A stretch of 64,000 bases of DNA from Gossypium raimondii (GCF_025698545.1 NC_068571.1:30661733-30725732), one strand, 5' to 3'; numbered from the stretch's first letter, positions 10,861-24,233 are shown. Program-made: numbers and translations. Notes: a model not told the origin generated them from the sequence alone.

Positions 10861-13800
10861 ACATATTACATTGGAGTTGACACCTCTAATGGAAGGTTTA
10901 GATAAACAAGACCGAGAGATGACTCGATCATGTAGGACATTGATACACTTATGCCGAATAGTAAGACCGAGAGAAGACCTATATGCCTAAGTGAGACCAA
11001 TAGGAGATCTATATGCTTAAGTGAGACCAAGAGGAGATTCCTAGTTAGGATTAGCGAACAATATAATCATAATAGATTTATTAGCTTAGTTAATAATTCA
11101 TGACTCATTCAACCATCATTTCAATCCATTTGCATTGTTTCTAGTAAAAAAGGAAGAAAGTTAGTTTGATATTTTTTTTTGTTAATTTAGTATAGCTAAA
11201 ATCTTATTTTATTTTAACTTGAACTAATAATTTTTGACTCGATTAGATTAGTAATTGGTTTATTTGTAATTGACTGGAGAAACATATTTACCAATTTGGC
11301 AATCCTTTGGGTTCGATCTTTGGAACACTCAAAGTGTTCCACTGTAACACTTATAAATATTACAACTAACCTGTCACACTTGCAGATACCGCTATATTAT
11401 TGATTTTTTTAGTGTTAATTCTCAGCCTCGATGCACGCACGTTAGGGCGCGGTCACATACCTTAATCCTGAGTGGAAGATGGACTATGTGTGCATGACTC
11501 CTATACTTTGATGTAAGTAAAAGCTTAAGGAATCGAAAGCTGGTGCGTTGGGCACAAGACTTTTGAAGTATGTAGCATCATTTATAACAATGGGATTCAT
11601 AGCCCCAGAAATGGGTAAATGATATCCTCTCATTGACATTTCACGATAGATGAAAAGTAAACATGGTTATAAGTTGTTCGTCTTTGTGATAAATGACTTA
11701 ATTACTATTTCAGAGTAATTAACTTTCATAAAAGAAGATGTAATGGTTACCATGAGATAAATACAATCATAATGGGAAAACAAATTTATCCCAAATAGAT
11801 TAAGGATATCCTAAGAGGGTAACACACTTATGACAAGGCTATTGGACAAGCACTAATTGAATAGCTTTCACAATGCTATGTACTTAGGGAGAGCTCAATC
11901 ATGATATTATAATGGAATGACTTCATAGCTAAATAAGTTTATAATTGATAAGCAAAAAGTTGGAACTTAATTATAAATCATTTGAGTTCTAATTATATAT
12001 CCAATCGATCCCTCCGCTAATTTGTTGAAACCAAAAATGAATTTTATATAGATTCAAATGAACATAAATGGATGGAAATGATAAAGTTAGAGAAATGAAT
12101 CACATTCAGAAATAGATGTGTGTTCTCTAAGTATGGAAATGACTTGAATTAATTTTAGTTTTCCGAATTATTATTTAAATTGAAATTCAAAAGTGAAATT
12201 AAATTAATTAGTCATTGTAAATCCGTTGAATATGAAAATTAAATATATTTTATCATAGATTCTTTTGCAATAACATTGTCATGACTTTAAAAAAAATTAA
12301 AATTGGTTTGAGAAAATAATTTTTAACTCGATAGATCAAATCGAAATTGCCAAGAGGGGGGTGAATTGGCTTTCTAAAAATTTTGGAAAGTTAGAAAGAA
12401 AAGGTAGAGTAAAAAACACAACGATTTAGAGTGGTTTGGCCCCAATTGCCTACTCCACTACCTTAGCTTTCCAACACTAAGGATTTTCCCAAATTCACTA
12501 ATTTGTTTCAACCTTTGAGGATAATGTTTAATCTTACAACTCCCTTAAGATTTTTAACCAAATCTTAACACACAAACCCTCTCAAGGAATTACAAAGAAG
12601 CAAACAAAGAAAATAATCCTTACAAGATTAGAATGTTTGTCAATTAAACACAAATAGACAAGAATACACTTGAGCTAAAGAATAACAATAAAAGCTCCCA
12701 AGTATGTGTAAGAAAATTGTGAAAGTATTGGGCACAAAGGTTGTTTGATTGATGATTTTTGCTTGAGTATACTTTCATGTTGTTGTAGGATCTTCGAAAG
12801 CTGGTATTAATACCCTGAAATGAATTCCAACCGTTGTGGTTGTTGGAGATATGAATGGAATCGCTGGGGATGTGAAAACCAAAACATTTAATTCACTTAC
12901 AATAGCGAGTATCGATACCAAGTAAAAAGGTATCATTTTTTTTTGCACTATACTAAATTCAGTGACCGTTGGAGCTGAAACCTTGATACTAAACAAAAAA
13001 AAATCAATACCATATAAAAGGTATTGATACCGGATTGATACTCAGCTGATTTTGTGAGAAACAAAATGCTAATTAGGTATCTTTTTTTCAAGGGGTATCG
13101 ATATTTTGAAAATATTGATACTTGGCCAAAAAGGTATCGATACTTTTTGGCCTGGAGCAATTCTGACTTGTTTAAAAATTAGTTTGACTAGTTGAAAAAG
13201 TCCTTAATTAAAATCATTTTAACTTGATTTTGAGATTGATTCAAAAATTTTAACTCTTAGACTACATTTGAGAAATCATTTAGCCAATTTTGTTTAATTG
13301 TAACTTTTATTCAAAACCCTTTAATTTGTCATATTAAAATATATATTCAAATAAGCTTAGTTAACATTATTTAATTGGAAAATTAATTTAGTAAATAATA
13401 TTTATTTTAGAAAATAAAAAAAATATGTATTGGGTTGGACTAAATTACAAAATGTTGGGGTAAAAGTCTTAGAAGCACATATAATTGGATGCAATACTGG
13501 AAAGACCTAAAACCCCTCATAATACATATGAGAGGTGGCAACCCTAGTATATTTCACTAGGGTGTGTCACCCCTTCTCCTAGATAAACTAGGAGACTAGT
13601 TTTTCTATCAAATAAATATTATTTGTGTTGTACTAATTCAACCAAAATTATTTTATCTCTCACTATAAATAGATGACACTGGTAGGGCTAAAAATACACA
13701 ACTTTGAGATATTTTTATTTTGTTCGAAAATAGAGAGAAATTTATTTTCTGATTATAAATTTTATTTTATGAGAATAACAATTCTATTGGTTTATATTGA

Positions 13801-14075
13801 GAGAGAATTGATTTCCTATTGAAAATAAGAGATCGGTTTTGGTTTTGTGTTTGATTCGTGATTATTTGATCCCACAATCTAAATGAATGGTATGTGAATA
13901 GTAGAGAAGATCATTTGGTTGAAAGTTAGGAACGTCAAGAATTCGTCTCCCTCAAAGCACAGAAACTTTTCGAGAAAAGTTTATTATTATAAATATCACA
14001 AACTGACTTGGTTTTCAAATTTTTAATTTTTCGTTGCGATTGAAAATCATATTTAAACCAATTTTTTTCCAACAA
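10861..14075 (+). mobile_element. Retroelement remnant ending in a Copia-type LTR
   Basis: The segment 11540-12335 shares long blocks with 21730-22500 and, inverted, with 3800-4300. A likely LTR starts with TGTTGGGGTAAAAGTC at about 13453 and ends with TTTTTTTCCAACA near 14075 (about 620 bp). It contains TATA-like CACTATAAATAGATG near 13662. Between the two parts sits a different dispersed repeat at 12345-13355. Coding sequence is not recognisable. The 5' part (10861-11460) may belong to another element. Confidence 0.5.
12345..13355. repeat. Dispersed repeat with TATCGATAC motifs, copy 1
   Basis: About 1 kb matching 47323-48490 in the same orientation. Both start with CAAGAGGGGG and GTGAATTGGC/ATGAATTGGC. 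Both then have GAGTGGTT(T/C)GGCCCC, CCTACTCCACTACC, repeated GGTATCGATAC-like decamers and a shared TGGCCTGGAGCAATTCT, and both end near ATAAGCTTAGTT/ATAAATCTTAGTT. It has no terminal inverted repeat or coding frame that I can see, so the class is open; a non-autonomous retroelement is possible. It interrupts the Copia-type remnant around it. Confidence 0.6.
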
Positions 14076-14079
14076 GAAA

Positions 14080-14476
14080 ATGCCAAAAATCCTATATTGA
14101 TTGTTTTAAAAGGAATGTTCAGGGGATTGGGTGAAGAAGGGCGTTAGTCCCACAATGTCTAAAGATAATGCTGGTAAAGGGAAAGTGGGGCATAACCCAT
14201 AAGGGTGTCTTCGTGTCTAATCAAAGGAGAGTAATAAGAGGATAGGGTTGGTTAGATATAGGGTCGATAATGCAAAAATTAGTAGCCAAATTGCTAGTAG
14301 ATTCATTAAAACTTGATTGACTATTTTTTCTAGACTCATGAAGGCACATAGTGCTTCTGCTTAGTGAAAATTAAATCCCCGATGTGATAAATGAAACTAA
14401 ACTCTTTCAACCAATGTTAAAAACAATAAGTGGGACAAGAGGTTCTTTGACAAAGAAAGAAAAGCATTAATCAAAT
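14080..14476 (+). other. Unassigned sequence between two LTRs
   Basis: The + strand contains short broken frames rich in Gly, Lys and Ser, loosely like the tail of a LINE ORF1. They are too decayed to assign and no other feature is visible. Confidence 0.25.
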
Positions 14477-16980
14477 TGTAACACCCCAAAATTTTAATTT
14501 TGGGTATTGTGAATGTGTGACACAAAATATCTGTCTGCTTTAGTGGTTATGTGTTCTGGGTGTGTTTGGGAGGTCCCAAGTTCAAGCCAGGACTAGGGAA
14601 AATTTTGGTATTTTCATCAATAAGCCCTCTTTGGTCAGTAAGCTTTTAAGTAAAAGTTGGCAAATAATTAATAGAATGGGTCAGCTGGTCTGGTGGATAA
14701 GTAGAGTGTTGGTGTGAAGGAGGTCTTGTGTTCAAATCTTGGCGTGGGCATTATTTTTGCTCGTGCGTCCAAGAGAGTTTGAGATGAACTAAAAATCTAA
14801 GTAATGGATTTAGTGGGGAGTTTGATGGAGAGAAATAAGGGATTGGGGTGGTTATCAAATATTCTATTCATTTTTTCTTTTTCTTTTTTTACATTTCCTA
14901 AAATCCCTCCACCCTCTTGCCGTTTTTCTCTTCATTCCTGTCAAATTTCTACTCTCTTTCACCCTTTATCTTCTTGATTTTTCTTTTCCCACTCTGCCTC
15001 ATATCTCTCCACATTTGTCTGCGATCGTTCAATAAGTTTTAGATAAGTGATTTGTCTCTGTTTGTTAACTTTCTTCTGAAGTGTTTTGTTTATGCCAATT
15101 AGGGGAGGATTTAAGGACTTGTAATTACCAATCGGAGTCTTAGTTTGTGTGGGAATTACTGTTCATTGGTTGAAGATAAGGTTTAGTCACTTATGGGTTA
15201 AAACCTCGATACGAGTTCGATTTGGGATCACGTTATGTGAGATTAAATTAGTGCTATTTGTTCAATTATAGGCTTTGGAGTGCTCGGGGACTGTTTTAGC
15301 ATCAAACGAAACCAGGTGTGTACCCGAAACGCAGAAAACGAGATTCGGTGAAAAGCTGAAATTGCTTGCTGTTTGGACAGCAGCAGTATGATAATTTTGA
15401 AAAATCACCATAAATTGTGGAAGTCGAATTAGAGGATGAAAAAAAATGGAATTAAATCTTATTAAGTCTAGTTTCTCATAGAAGAAACGATGTAAGTAAT
15501 GGAATTTTAAATCGTGAGATATAACAAGTTTTGTGAGACAAGGTCAGAATGAATTTGGGTTCCCCTGTTCTGACTTTGGAATATCATCAAAAATTGGAGA
15601 AAAGTAATTAGGGGTTAAAATTTACATTTTTAAATTTTTAATTAGTCTATTTTCAATAGAAGAAAATGGTAACATCATCCAAATTTTGTACTAAGAGATA
15701 ATTAATTTTTAACAAAGAAAGGTCGAAGCTGTCAGACAGCAGAATAGTGGTAAGTTTGAAGATTTTACTGTACTTATTGACTGAACCGAAAATTCTGAAA
15801 ATTTTATGGTACAAAGGTATTTTAGTCTAGTTTCAAAAACATCAAGCGGATCTTAATTTGGTATTCTGTAGCTCAAGATATAAATAATTTAGTAACAGTG
15901 ACTCAAGTAGATAGCTTTGAAGGAACATAAAAGTAAATAGTCAAAACATAAATGAATATTTAACTAGCACGGGTTACATTAAATGGACCACGCGGCCAAG
16001 GCTAATTTGGGCCGACTAGGCCACACAGGCAGACCACATGGGCGTGTGAGCCCATTTTCACTGAATTGAACACTAAGGTTACACGGGTCGCCCAAGTCAA
16101 CTGTGAACCTACTGTAAGGTCGGTAAGCATCACTTAGACCCCTAATTGTATGAACTAACTATTTGATTTATATATGTGTTGAGCATGATGATAGTATGCT
16201 TGTATACTGAACTGGTTATATGTACTGATGTCCTGAGATAGCATGTCATGACTTGTATGTTGCATTGCATGGGGTTGGGTTGATTATATTTGGAGGAAGT
16301 GTACTAAAAGGCTCTTAAGCCTAACATACTGGTAGTTCAGCTGCAAATTACTGTTTTGTGCCACTTCCAGTACTACCTGGAGTGTAAGGACCGGTGGGTT
16401 GATTTGATCCCCACATGGAGTGTAGGGTTGGACGGTGATGGCTTGTAGAGGCTGGTTGGGTAGGACTTTGTTACTGAATACTACATTACTGTTACTGATA
16501 CTGTGATGGGCTAAGGCCCAAACTGTTACTGATACTGAAAAAGGGTTTGGCCTAGGACTGATTAAACTATGCACTATGATTTGTTATTGTTTATTTTCTA
16601 TGGGATTACACACTGAGTTTTCGTAAACTCACCCCTTTTGTTTTAAATGTGCACAAGTAATCCCCAGATCTAGACGGATTGGTGCTGCGGAGGACCTGGC
16701 AGTGACCACGATTTTGGACTTTCATGGTTTTTAACCCATATTTACGATAATTGGTTTTATTTTTGTTCTATTTTTACTGGCTAAGTTGTAGGTTGTAATT
16801 GGACTTTCGGACTTTTAGGCTCTAATTATTTTTATTAAATATTGACGATTGATTTCTTAATTAAGGTAAAATGATTAAATTGTAAAAGGGGTAAAAGTTA
16901 CCCATTATAGATTTTAAAATACCAAAAGGATTAATTTGACAATTAAACCATTGCCAGAAGTCTACATGTGGTGGATGTTT
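14477..16980 (+). mobile_element. Gypsy-type LTR fragment (5' part)
   Basis: Starts with TGTAACACCCCAAAATT at 14477. The block CTGCTTTAGTGGTT and about 450 bp after it match, inverted, 20700-21110. The block AAGGTCGGTAA, the ...TAAACTCACC stretch and the ...TCCCCAGATCTAGACGGA stretch match later parts of that copy. An extra 700 bp or so (15350-16100) carries the AAAATTCTGAAAATTTTATGG and GTCTAGTTTC blocks also seen at 32690-32870. No proper 3' end is visible before a second LTR takes over near 17.0 kb. Confidence 0.5.
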
Positions 16981-16999
16981 TTAGTGAGTAAACCTCGCA

Positions 17000-19292
17000 T
17001 GTTTTTAGTTAATTTTTTTTTTGTTTTTAAGCTCGTATTAACTCGACCTAGCTAATTCGGGGACTATTTTGTAAAATTGTCAAAACTTATAAATTATGTC
17101 ATTGATTACTTTTGTATATTCTTGAAACTTTATGATGGATTATTAAGTTTGGGTGTAAAATAGGACTATTTTGTAAAGTGATTTTTAGTAATTTTAATAT
17201 TTAAGGACTAAAATGTTAAAGTGATAAAATTACAGGGACTTGTTGAGAAATAATAGAACTTATGGGCTGTAAAGAGGCCCTATACAATTCTTCTAAGCTT
17301 GAATTTGGTTGAAAATGGTTAAATTGCAAGTTTTGGACTTAGGGACTAAATTGCATAAAAGGTAAAATATTGGGGTAATTTTATAAAAATATACAAAATG
17401 ACTTATTTGCATAAAATTATTTAATTATGTTGTTGGAAGTTGATGATGAAATGGAATTATTTTCTTAGATCAAGAAATAAATCAATGAGGTTCTAATTGC
17501 AGGAAAAGCTAAGTAATGAATTGATCATTGTTTCGACTTTGACTTCATTTTTTTATCAGGTAAGTTCGATCGGATAATTTTAATATATTTTGAATGTATG
17601 TTATATGAAGTTAATTGTAGAATGATGGATAATATTGATGCATGTAATTGAGAATGGAAATAATGAATTGATATGGTATTGATTACTGATTGAAATACTC
17701 TAAACCGATGAACGTAAGATAAAGTACGATTGGCGTACCAATACGTTATAGTGCGCGTTATACGGGATTAGTATGTGACGAGATGATGATTCTTGTGTAT
17801 TTCCTGTCCATTGAATATACTGAAGTCTTGCATTTGTTGTGGACTATCGTGTTATACTTACAGTGTTTTTGGCATGTTATCAAGGGCGGATGTAAAGCCT
17901 TCAGGCTTGACACTTGGTGCCAAGGCGTATTACAATAGGGATGTTAGTCTACGGGCTTGGCACTTGGTGCCGAGGCTTATTGTTCATTGGATTGGCTCGT
18001 TTGAGCATTTGACATGTTTTGGATGGATAACCATATACTCATATCCGTATACTGTTCATTGGGCATTATTTATTGATCAATGTATGTTATTGAAATATGG
18101 AAAAATTGATCTGTACTATTATTGAGCATTTCTCACCTATTGTGATGTTGTGATTGACAGGAATTCTGATAATAACTCTGTTGACAGGAACTCTGTTTAT
18201 TAATCTTGTTATTTGAATTATTATGTGTAATTCGGTAATTTTTATCGTTAAATCGATGAACTTACTAAGTTATAAGAAGCTTACTTGTGTTGTTGTTTTG
18301 TTTCCTTGTAGATACTATAATGTGGACTGTAGGAGATCAGATCAACTTGAAGAATCACACTATCTGAAGACCCTTATGGTAGTTTTTTTAATGCAACTTG
18401 GCTTATATGGCAGGTAATAGGATAATTTGGCTATTTTGCAAAGGTTGATAATTTATTTTTGGGTGTAAGTGTTATGCTTTGAGATAATTTGTTTGAACAA
18501 CTATTAAGAGGCATGCATGGTTGATTCAAAGTTGGTGCTTAAATGGCCTAACATGAAATGGTAATTGTCGTGTACAAGATATGGTATGATGAGAGTGAAA
18601 TAGGTTGGTTTGTATGTATGTCAAGGCTTGTAGGTGATTCCTATTATAATGATTGGATATGAGCATTATTTTTGTAGTTTCATGTAAGGTACAATGGTTG
18701 GGTCTTAGGTCGTTGAAGTTGGCATGCTTTGGTTGCTTTTAATTGTGTTTATAGCCTTGAGATCATGTGTTATGAATTGGTTTAGGTAACTATGAAATTA
18801 GATGAAAAATACGCATGATTTATGTAAGTTTTTGATACACACGGCTTGTGACACAGGCTGTCACACGGTTGTGTGTCACACACGAGCAGCCTACACGGAC
18901 ATGTGCCCTGAACATGTTAGGTGCAGGATTCAAATGGGCTAGCACACGACCGTGTGACTCAAGTTAATGAGTTACACAGGTGAGCACACGGGTGTGTGGG
19001 ATAGCCACACGACCTGGACACGCGGCCGTACGACCTCTGTAGTGAAATTTTTCAGTTTTTCCCTAAATTTTCTAATATGTTTCAAATTAGTCCCTGATTG
19101 TACCTAAAATATTTTTAAGGCCTCATAAGCTCGATTTAAGTTTTGTGAAGGTATTTTTTTTTATTATGACTTATATATGAATTTGTTAAATTAATTTGAT
19201 AATTGAATGCTAATGGTTAAGAAATGTTCTGAATTGAACAATAATACTCTGTAACCCTATTTCGGCGACAGAAATAGGATATGAGTGTTACA
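17000..19292 (+). mobile_element. Gypsy-type LTR fragment (3' part)
   Basis: Ends in TATGAGTGTTACA at 19292 after GTAACCCTATTTCGGCGAC, the plus-strand counterpart of the LTR end at 55376. It contains palindromic modules around GGCACTTGGTGCC at 17900-17980, a run of CACACGACCGTGTG-like motifs at 18840-19040, and repeated ...GGGACTAAATTG... stretches. The 5' boundary is not clear and no target duplication was found, so it may be truncated or joined to the preceding LTR. Open frames here (17793-18417) lie in LTR sequence and are not genes. Confidence 0.5.
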
Positions 19293-19553
19293 TTGATGAT
19301 GTTGATATTGTTTGGAAATGTGCCCATATTGTGGTAAACATGTAACTATTTTCTATTTATTAGAACGATGAATAAATAAATAAAGTTAATTTCACATTTC
19401 ACTATTATGTCTTTTGTATTTTCTATCTTTTATATTCTGCATGCATAACAAAATTATGACAAACAAATATTAGCTCATTGATTGTCTAAAGATCAAACTG
19501 AAGATAAGTGGCATTGTTAAGAACGTTTACATTGCAAGAAAGACAACTTACTT

Positions 19554-21125
19554 GTAACATCCCAAACCCGGCCTAAACGTTATAGCCGAATCTAGGAGTG
19601 TTACAAAGAAGGGTTTTGAAATCAATCTTATTATTATTTCCGTTAAGGCAAACATTGTTAATTTGCTCTTTCAGAAAACTTATTTTGCAGCGGAAGTTTG
19701 ATATTGTTAAAGTTGAAAACTGAGTTTGTGTTTTCAGAAAAACATTTGCTTGCGTAAAGTCGTGGTCTTGTCAAACCTCGCAGTATAAAAGTCAAAAACT
19801 CATCCAAAACCAAAATTAAAACAAAAAGTCCAGAGAGCCACAAAATTACAAAACTCTAAAAAATAATCTAGATTTTAAATAAAAATCATTAATCAAAATA
19901 GTTCGTGAACTAGTGGTCATTGCTGAGACTCCGTCGTACTGACTCGCCTATGTCTGAGGATTACTTGAATAGAATAGACAACAGATGTGAGTTTTCATAA
20001 ACTCAATGTGCAACTCAACGGAAACATACATGCATTAAATTTAGAATTTCAGTATATCGGAACAGAAGCGGACATAAGTCCTTATCAGAACTAGATTATC
20101 AGATACATACAAATGTACAAAGTCTTGCCCCAATACTCTACACACCATCTCCGACCATCCCAACACACCACGTGGGGTATAAAACACCCACCCAGCCCTA
20201 CACACTATATAGTGTCTATATGACACTTATCAGAATATTTTGCAGTTGTGCTACCAGAATAATGACAAATTAGCGCTTCACAAAACACTTCCTCCAACAA
20301 ATAGAACTCATCCCATATACAGATACAGAATACAAATATATAGAACTAACAAATTTAACATGACCAGCATGCTCGTATACAGATATCATACATGCTTATA
20401 CAACACAATCAGACATACATATTAGTTTTTCTAAACTCATATTAGTCTATCAGAATAACAGATCTGATGAATTAGGGTTTGTTTTTCATTTACCGACCCT
20501 ACGGAAGGCCTACGGTCGATCGGAACGACACGTGCGACCCAAACTTACCGAACCACATGAAAAACTAGAAATTCGAAACACCGTAATTGAAAAGGAAAAA
20601 TTATAGTAGAACTTCAGAGAAGCAGGAAGAGAGATTTTTGACAGAGAGGAAACAAAGAAATCGTCGGGAAGTGGAGAAGAACAAAACTAACATCGGAAAG
20701 AGTTTTGGGAAGAGAGAGAAAAATTTTAAAAAAATCAAAAAATAAAAATTGAGTAATATCCTAACTCCCCACTAACAACCACATCCCACTAACCCATACT
20801 TTGATACTTATCTAACAACCTCAGAGTTTCACTTCCACTGAACCTCTATCACACAACCGAGCAAAAATTAGCATCTATGCTTACACATGAATTCAAACAC
20901 AATACCTCAGGGCAAGCTAACACTTTACCACTCGAACCAGTAGGCTCATTCTAATATGAGTTCACAGAAAAATATAACATAAGCTCACCCCAAAGGAATA
21001 AGGCTAGGATAAAAAATAGTTTGTTTTCCAATAGTGAGACTTGAACCCAAGACCTCAAACACACACACCAATCACTAAACCACTAAAGCAGATACTCACT
21101 TATTATTTATTGTATCGGCTCAAAA
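19554..21125 (-). mobile_element. Gypsy-type LTR fragment, inverted relative of the 14477 copy
   Basis: On the minus strand it ends with GGCCGGGTTTGGGATGTTACA at 19554, preceded by an internal GTAACACTCCTAG. Its body aligns with 14515-16660 in opposite orientation: CTGCTTTAGTGGTT, GTTGGTAAG-like and TGGAG-like blocks, and ...GAAAACTCAC. The 5' edge near 21125 is truncated. It lacks the 15350-16100 segment of the other copy. Confidence 0.5.
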
Positions 21126-21129
21126 CCTT

Positions 21130-21585
21130 GCTAATGTATCTTTACGGCGCTTCCTCTATCAATTAGATCTTTATCCATAGAATAAAGTATCTAGGCATAT
21201 ATATTTCTTCATATTTCGACTTTTATGAAGTTTTTTTTTGTTACAGCTGATAAAAATCGTTTTTTGGACGATGCAATATGTAGAAAGCCTATTTTTTTCT
21301 AATATTTTATTTACTCGAGTGTTTATTTACTAGCGTATTTATTTACTAGCGTATTTGCTCTTTCTTTCCTTTTTTTTTATTTCTATAGTGGAGATAGTCG
21401 GGGCTTTACATTACGTCAGTAGATAATCTAAATGATTCTGTAATCCCGTAAAAGAATCAAAGTAAGCATTTGATTCAAATACTAAGAAGGATTATTATGT
21501 CGTATACAATTCCAATTGGGAAGATGGCTAGTCTTGGCTATTGGAGCAGCGACTCCACGAGTAGAGACATAGATGTCTTTATTGG
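21130..21585. other. Possible nuclear insertion of plastid intergenic DNA
   Basis: The composition changes here to that of chloroplast spacer: a short tandem repeat of TTTACTAGCGTATTTA at about 21320-21355, CTATAGTGGAGATAGTCGGG, and a stretch ending ...GTATCTAGGCATATATAT. None of it matches the surrounding repeats. The plastid origin is a guess from style only; the exact plastid locus was not identified. It could equally be an unrelated repeat. Confidence 0.25.
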
Positions 21586-21589
21586 TAGA

Positions 21590-22905
21590 ATAATACATTG
21601 GACTGGACCCAAGATGAATTAATTATGAATCCATTTGTGAATTAATTCACTTGTGACGTTCATGATGTAATTTACCTAAATTCTGAGCTAGTCACTGACC
21701 ATGCATATGCAACTCATGTGCTTTGATATAAGTGAAGACTTATGCTCTAAAGATGATCGAGCCCATAACCGGTATGTTGGGTACATGACTTGTGTATGGC
21801 ATGGCTTTACTAGAAATAATGGAATTTATAGCTCAATTAAAGAGTTAATGATATCCTTTTATTGGTATTGTGTGGATTAATAAATATGGAACGTGGCCAC
21901 TAGTTGCTTGTTCTCAAATGAGCAATTTATCACAGTCATTTGTTGACAGTAATCATATTAATCATTAAGAAGACACAATGGTAACAATGAGATAAAATAG
22001 AATTGTATTTAGTGAACGGATTTAACTCAAAAGAATCAAGGATATCATATGAGGGTAACACACACATGACGAGGTCATTGGACAAAGTAGTTGGATGAAT
22101 TGCTTTCGTAAAGAGAATACAATAAGGAGTTTTCAGTCATGGTACTTCTTGTGGACTGACTCCATGATTAAGTAATTACAATTTATTGAAACGGTGATTC
22201 TTGACATAATTACAATCACCAGAGCCTAATTGTATATATTCGATTATTCCCTCCGCTAGCTCAACAAAAACTCGATTGAACTGCATTTGAATCAGAAGAA
22301 AATTCTACAACTTTGGAAATAATTTAATTGAGTTGATTTATTCGATGTGGAATTAAATCAGGTGGTCATAAGAATTGTTTAACTGGAGAATTTGATTAAA
22401 GAATTTTCTTGAAAAATTAATTTAGAAAATATAAGTGATTTTTGGAAAATTTAATTTTAATCAAGTAAGATTAAATTAATCAAATTAATTAAATTTAATA
22501 TAATATTTTTGGAAATTAATTTTCAAGTTAGACAATTGGCCCAATGGGTTTTCGAACTTGAAAATTGGATCTGAGATCGTAAATTGAGCCCGATAGTCCA
22601 AAATCAAGACTAATACCCCAAAACTAGTCAAATCAGGCCCGATATGTGAAATCGGACCGACAATCCAACCGGTGGCTAGACAAGATTGGTCAGGTCATCA
22701 TTGACTCGGACCGAACCGACAGCAGCCGAACCAACTCAGGGTGCTGTAAAGGTGTCACACTTGCATCACTGTACACGGCGGTGCTGATGACTGCGATGGC
22801 GGTGTCCCAATTACTGGCGGCAGTTAGTCGTCAATGGTTGAGGAGTGAAAGAATTACACTTTTACTGAGACTCTATCAGAGAATTTGATTTCAGATTAAT
22901 TAAAT
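21590..22905 (+). repeat. Retroelement remnant, third copy of the 11.5 kb family
   Basis: Shares with 11560-11990 (direct) and 3800-4300 (inverted) the blocks ATGATATCC, TGGTAAC(A/C)ATGAGATAAA, CAAGGATATC, GAGGGTAACACAC and the ATTGGACAA stretch. The last 420 bp (about 22480-22905) recur at 24655-25070. No coding domain survives. Confidence 0.5.
22480..22905 (+). repeat. Direct repeat, copy A
   Basis: Pairs with 24655-25070. Both carry CAATTGGCCCAATGGG, ACAGCAGCCGAACC/ACAGCAACCGAACC, GTAAAGGTGTC, TGAGGAGTGAAAGA and AGACTCTATCAGAGAATTTG in the same order. The open frames at 22646 and 24795 are the same repeat-derived frame in each copy and differ by many substitutions; they are not recognised proteins. 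Confidence 0.7.
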
Positions 22906-23547
22906 TGGGTTTCATTGGGTTTTCATAAATGATGCCAATAGAAATTAAATTGTGCAATATCACTAAATTTCCCAGCTCAAGAAGAAAGAGATTCGAGTGT
23001 AGGAAAATTGTAGCAAAAGAAATTTAGGAAAAAACTGGATATAAATTAATTATTAGGTCATGCATTTGTAATTTGGGAGTTTGGAAATGTTGTTTTATTC
23101 CCTTAAAAAGGAAAACTTATTAGTAAAGGGAGTTTGGGCAAGCTCTAGATTTGTTATATGACCTTTTTCTCTAAGGGTAGATTTGTTATGACTTAATGAT
23201 TTTTTTGGTGAGTTGATGATTTATGAAATAGTGTTTTCAATCATGAATTAAAAAATTACATCTATTTAATCCCTGGCTTCAATCGTTTCAATATATATAT
23301 AAATTAAATTGATTTGTAGTTATATAAAAATGGGACTTTTATTTTAAATTTGAATTTGAAACAATTTTTATTCATTAATTCAATTAATGATTATAATGTT
23401 CTTTGTTTTATTTTTAAAGCTATAATTAACTATACCATTTGTAGAAACAAGCATATAATAATTTAAATAGTTTATAACTTAATAAGTAGTTTATTTAAAT
23501 TAATTAATTCAACTCAACTAATTAACAATCTCATAAATGATTATTTT
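22906..23547. other. AT-rich spacer; nothing recognised
   Basis: AT-rich DNA between the direct repeat and the MITE, with runs of ATTTAAATTAATT-type sequence. No frame or repeat boundary was recognised. Confidence 0.3.
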
Positions 23548-24036
23548 TAGGCTTAAAGGTGTAAAAAGTCCTCAATCTTTTTTAAAAAAAGTAATTAAGC
23601 CCCTCCTTTTTTTCTTTTTTGCACTCGCTTAAGCTTTCAAAATGCATCAAAAAGGCCCTCAAACTTCTTCAAAAAAAGCAATTAAGCCATTGTTTTTTTT
23701 CACTCAATTGAGCACTTAAACTTTTAAAATGCATAAAAAATACCCTCAAAATTTTTCAAAAACGCAATTAAGCCCCTACTCTTATTAAAATTATTAAATT
23801 TATTAAAAATTAGAATTTTTTTATAAAAATTGTAAAAAAAATAAAAAATTGTAACATTTTATAAAAATCATAAAAAATTTAACGACCCCTAGCTTTTTTC
23901 AATTAAAGTCATACATGTCGCAACAGATCAGTAAAAGTATCATAAAAAATTATAAAATGCTTCTTTTGATACGATAATTGAGGCTTAATTGCTTTTTTTA
24001 AAAAGAAATTGAGGGTTTTTTACACCCTTAAGTCTT
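23548..24036. repeat. MITE-like element with inverted ends and internal repeats
   Basis: The left end reads GGCTTAAAGGTGTAAAAAG, then CCTCAAT and AAGTAATTAAGCC. The reverse complement of the right end reads GACTTAAGGGTGTAAAAAA, CCCTCAAT and AAGCAATTAAGCC. Arms are about 60 bp. Inside the left half, a unit of about 70 bp with ...CTCAAA.TTTTTCAAAAA.GCAATTAAGCC is repeated three times. There is no coding content. Confidence 0.6.
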
Positions 24037-24233
24037 ATTTTTATATGTGAGATTCAAATATGGATTACTTCTTTTGCGTTTCCTTTCTTCAGTCCAAAGC
24101 TTAAATGAATATCTAATAGCAGAGCCGGCAAGTTGTTTGGTTGCTGAGAAAAGAAAAAAGCATCATTAAAGAAAACAAAGACAACATCCTCATTAAAGGA
24201 GGAAAAAAAATACAAGAGATTTTTTCTCTGTAT

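Noticed and set aside
16284..16574. 96-codon minus frame
   Set aside because: Lies entirely in the Gypsy LTR fragment and shows no domain.
17793..18417. Open frames at 17.8-18.4 kb
   Set aside because: They run through the palindromic modules of an LTR.
6220..19040. CRISPR-like array from the repeated palindromes
   Set aside because: Plant nuclear DNA; the motifs are short, irregularly spaced and lie within LTRs, with no cas-like genes.
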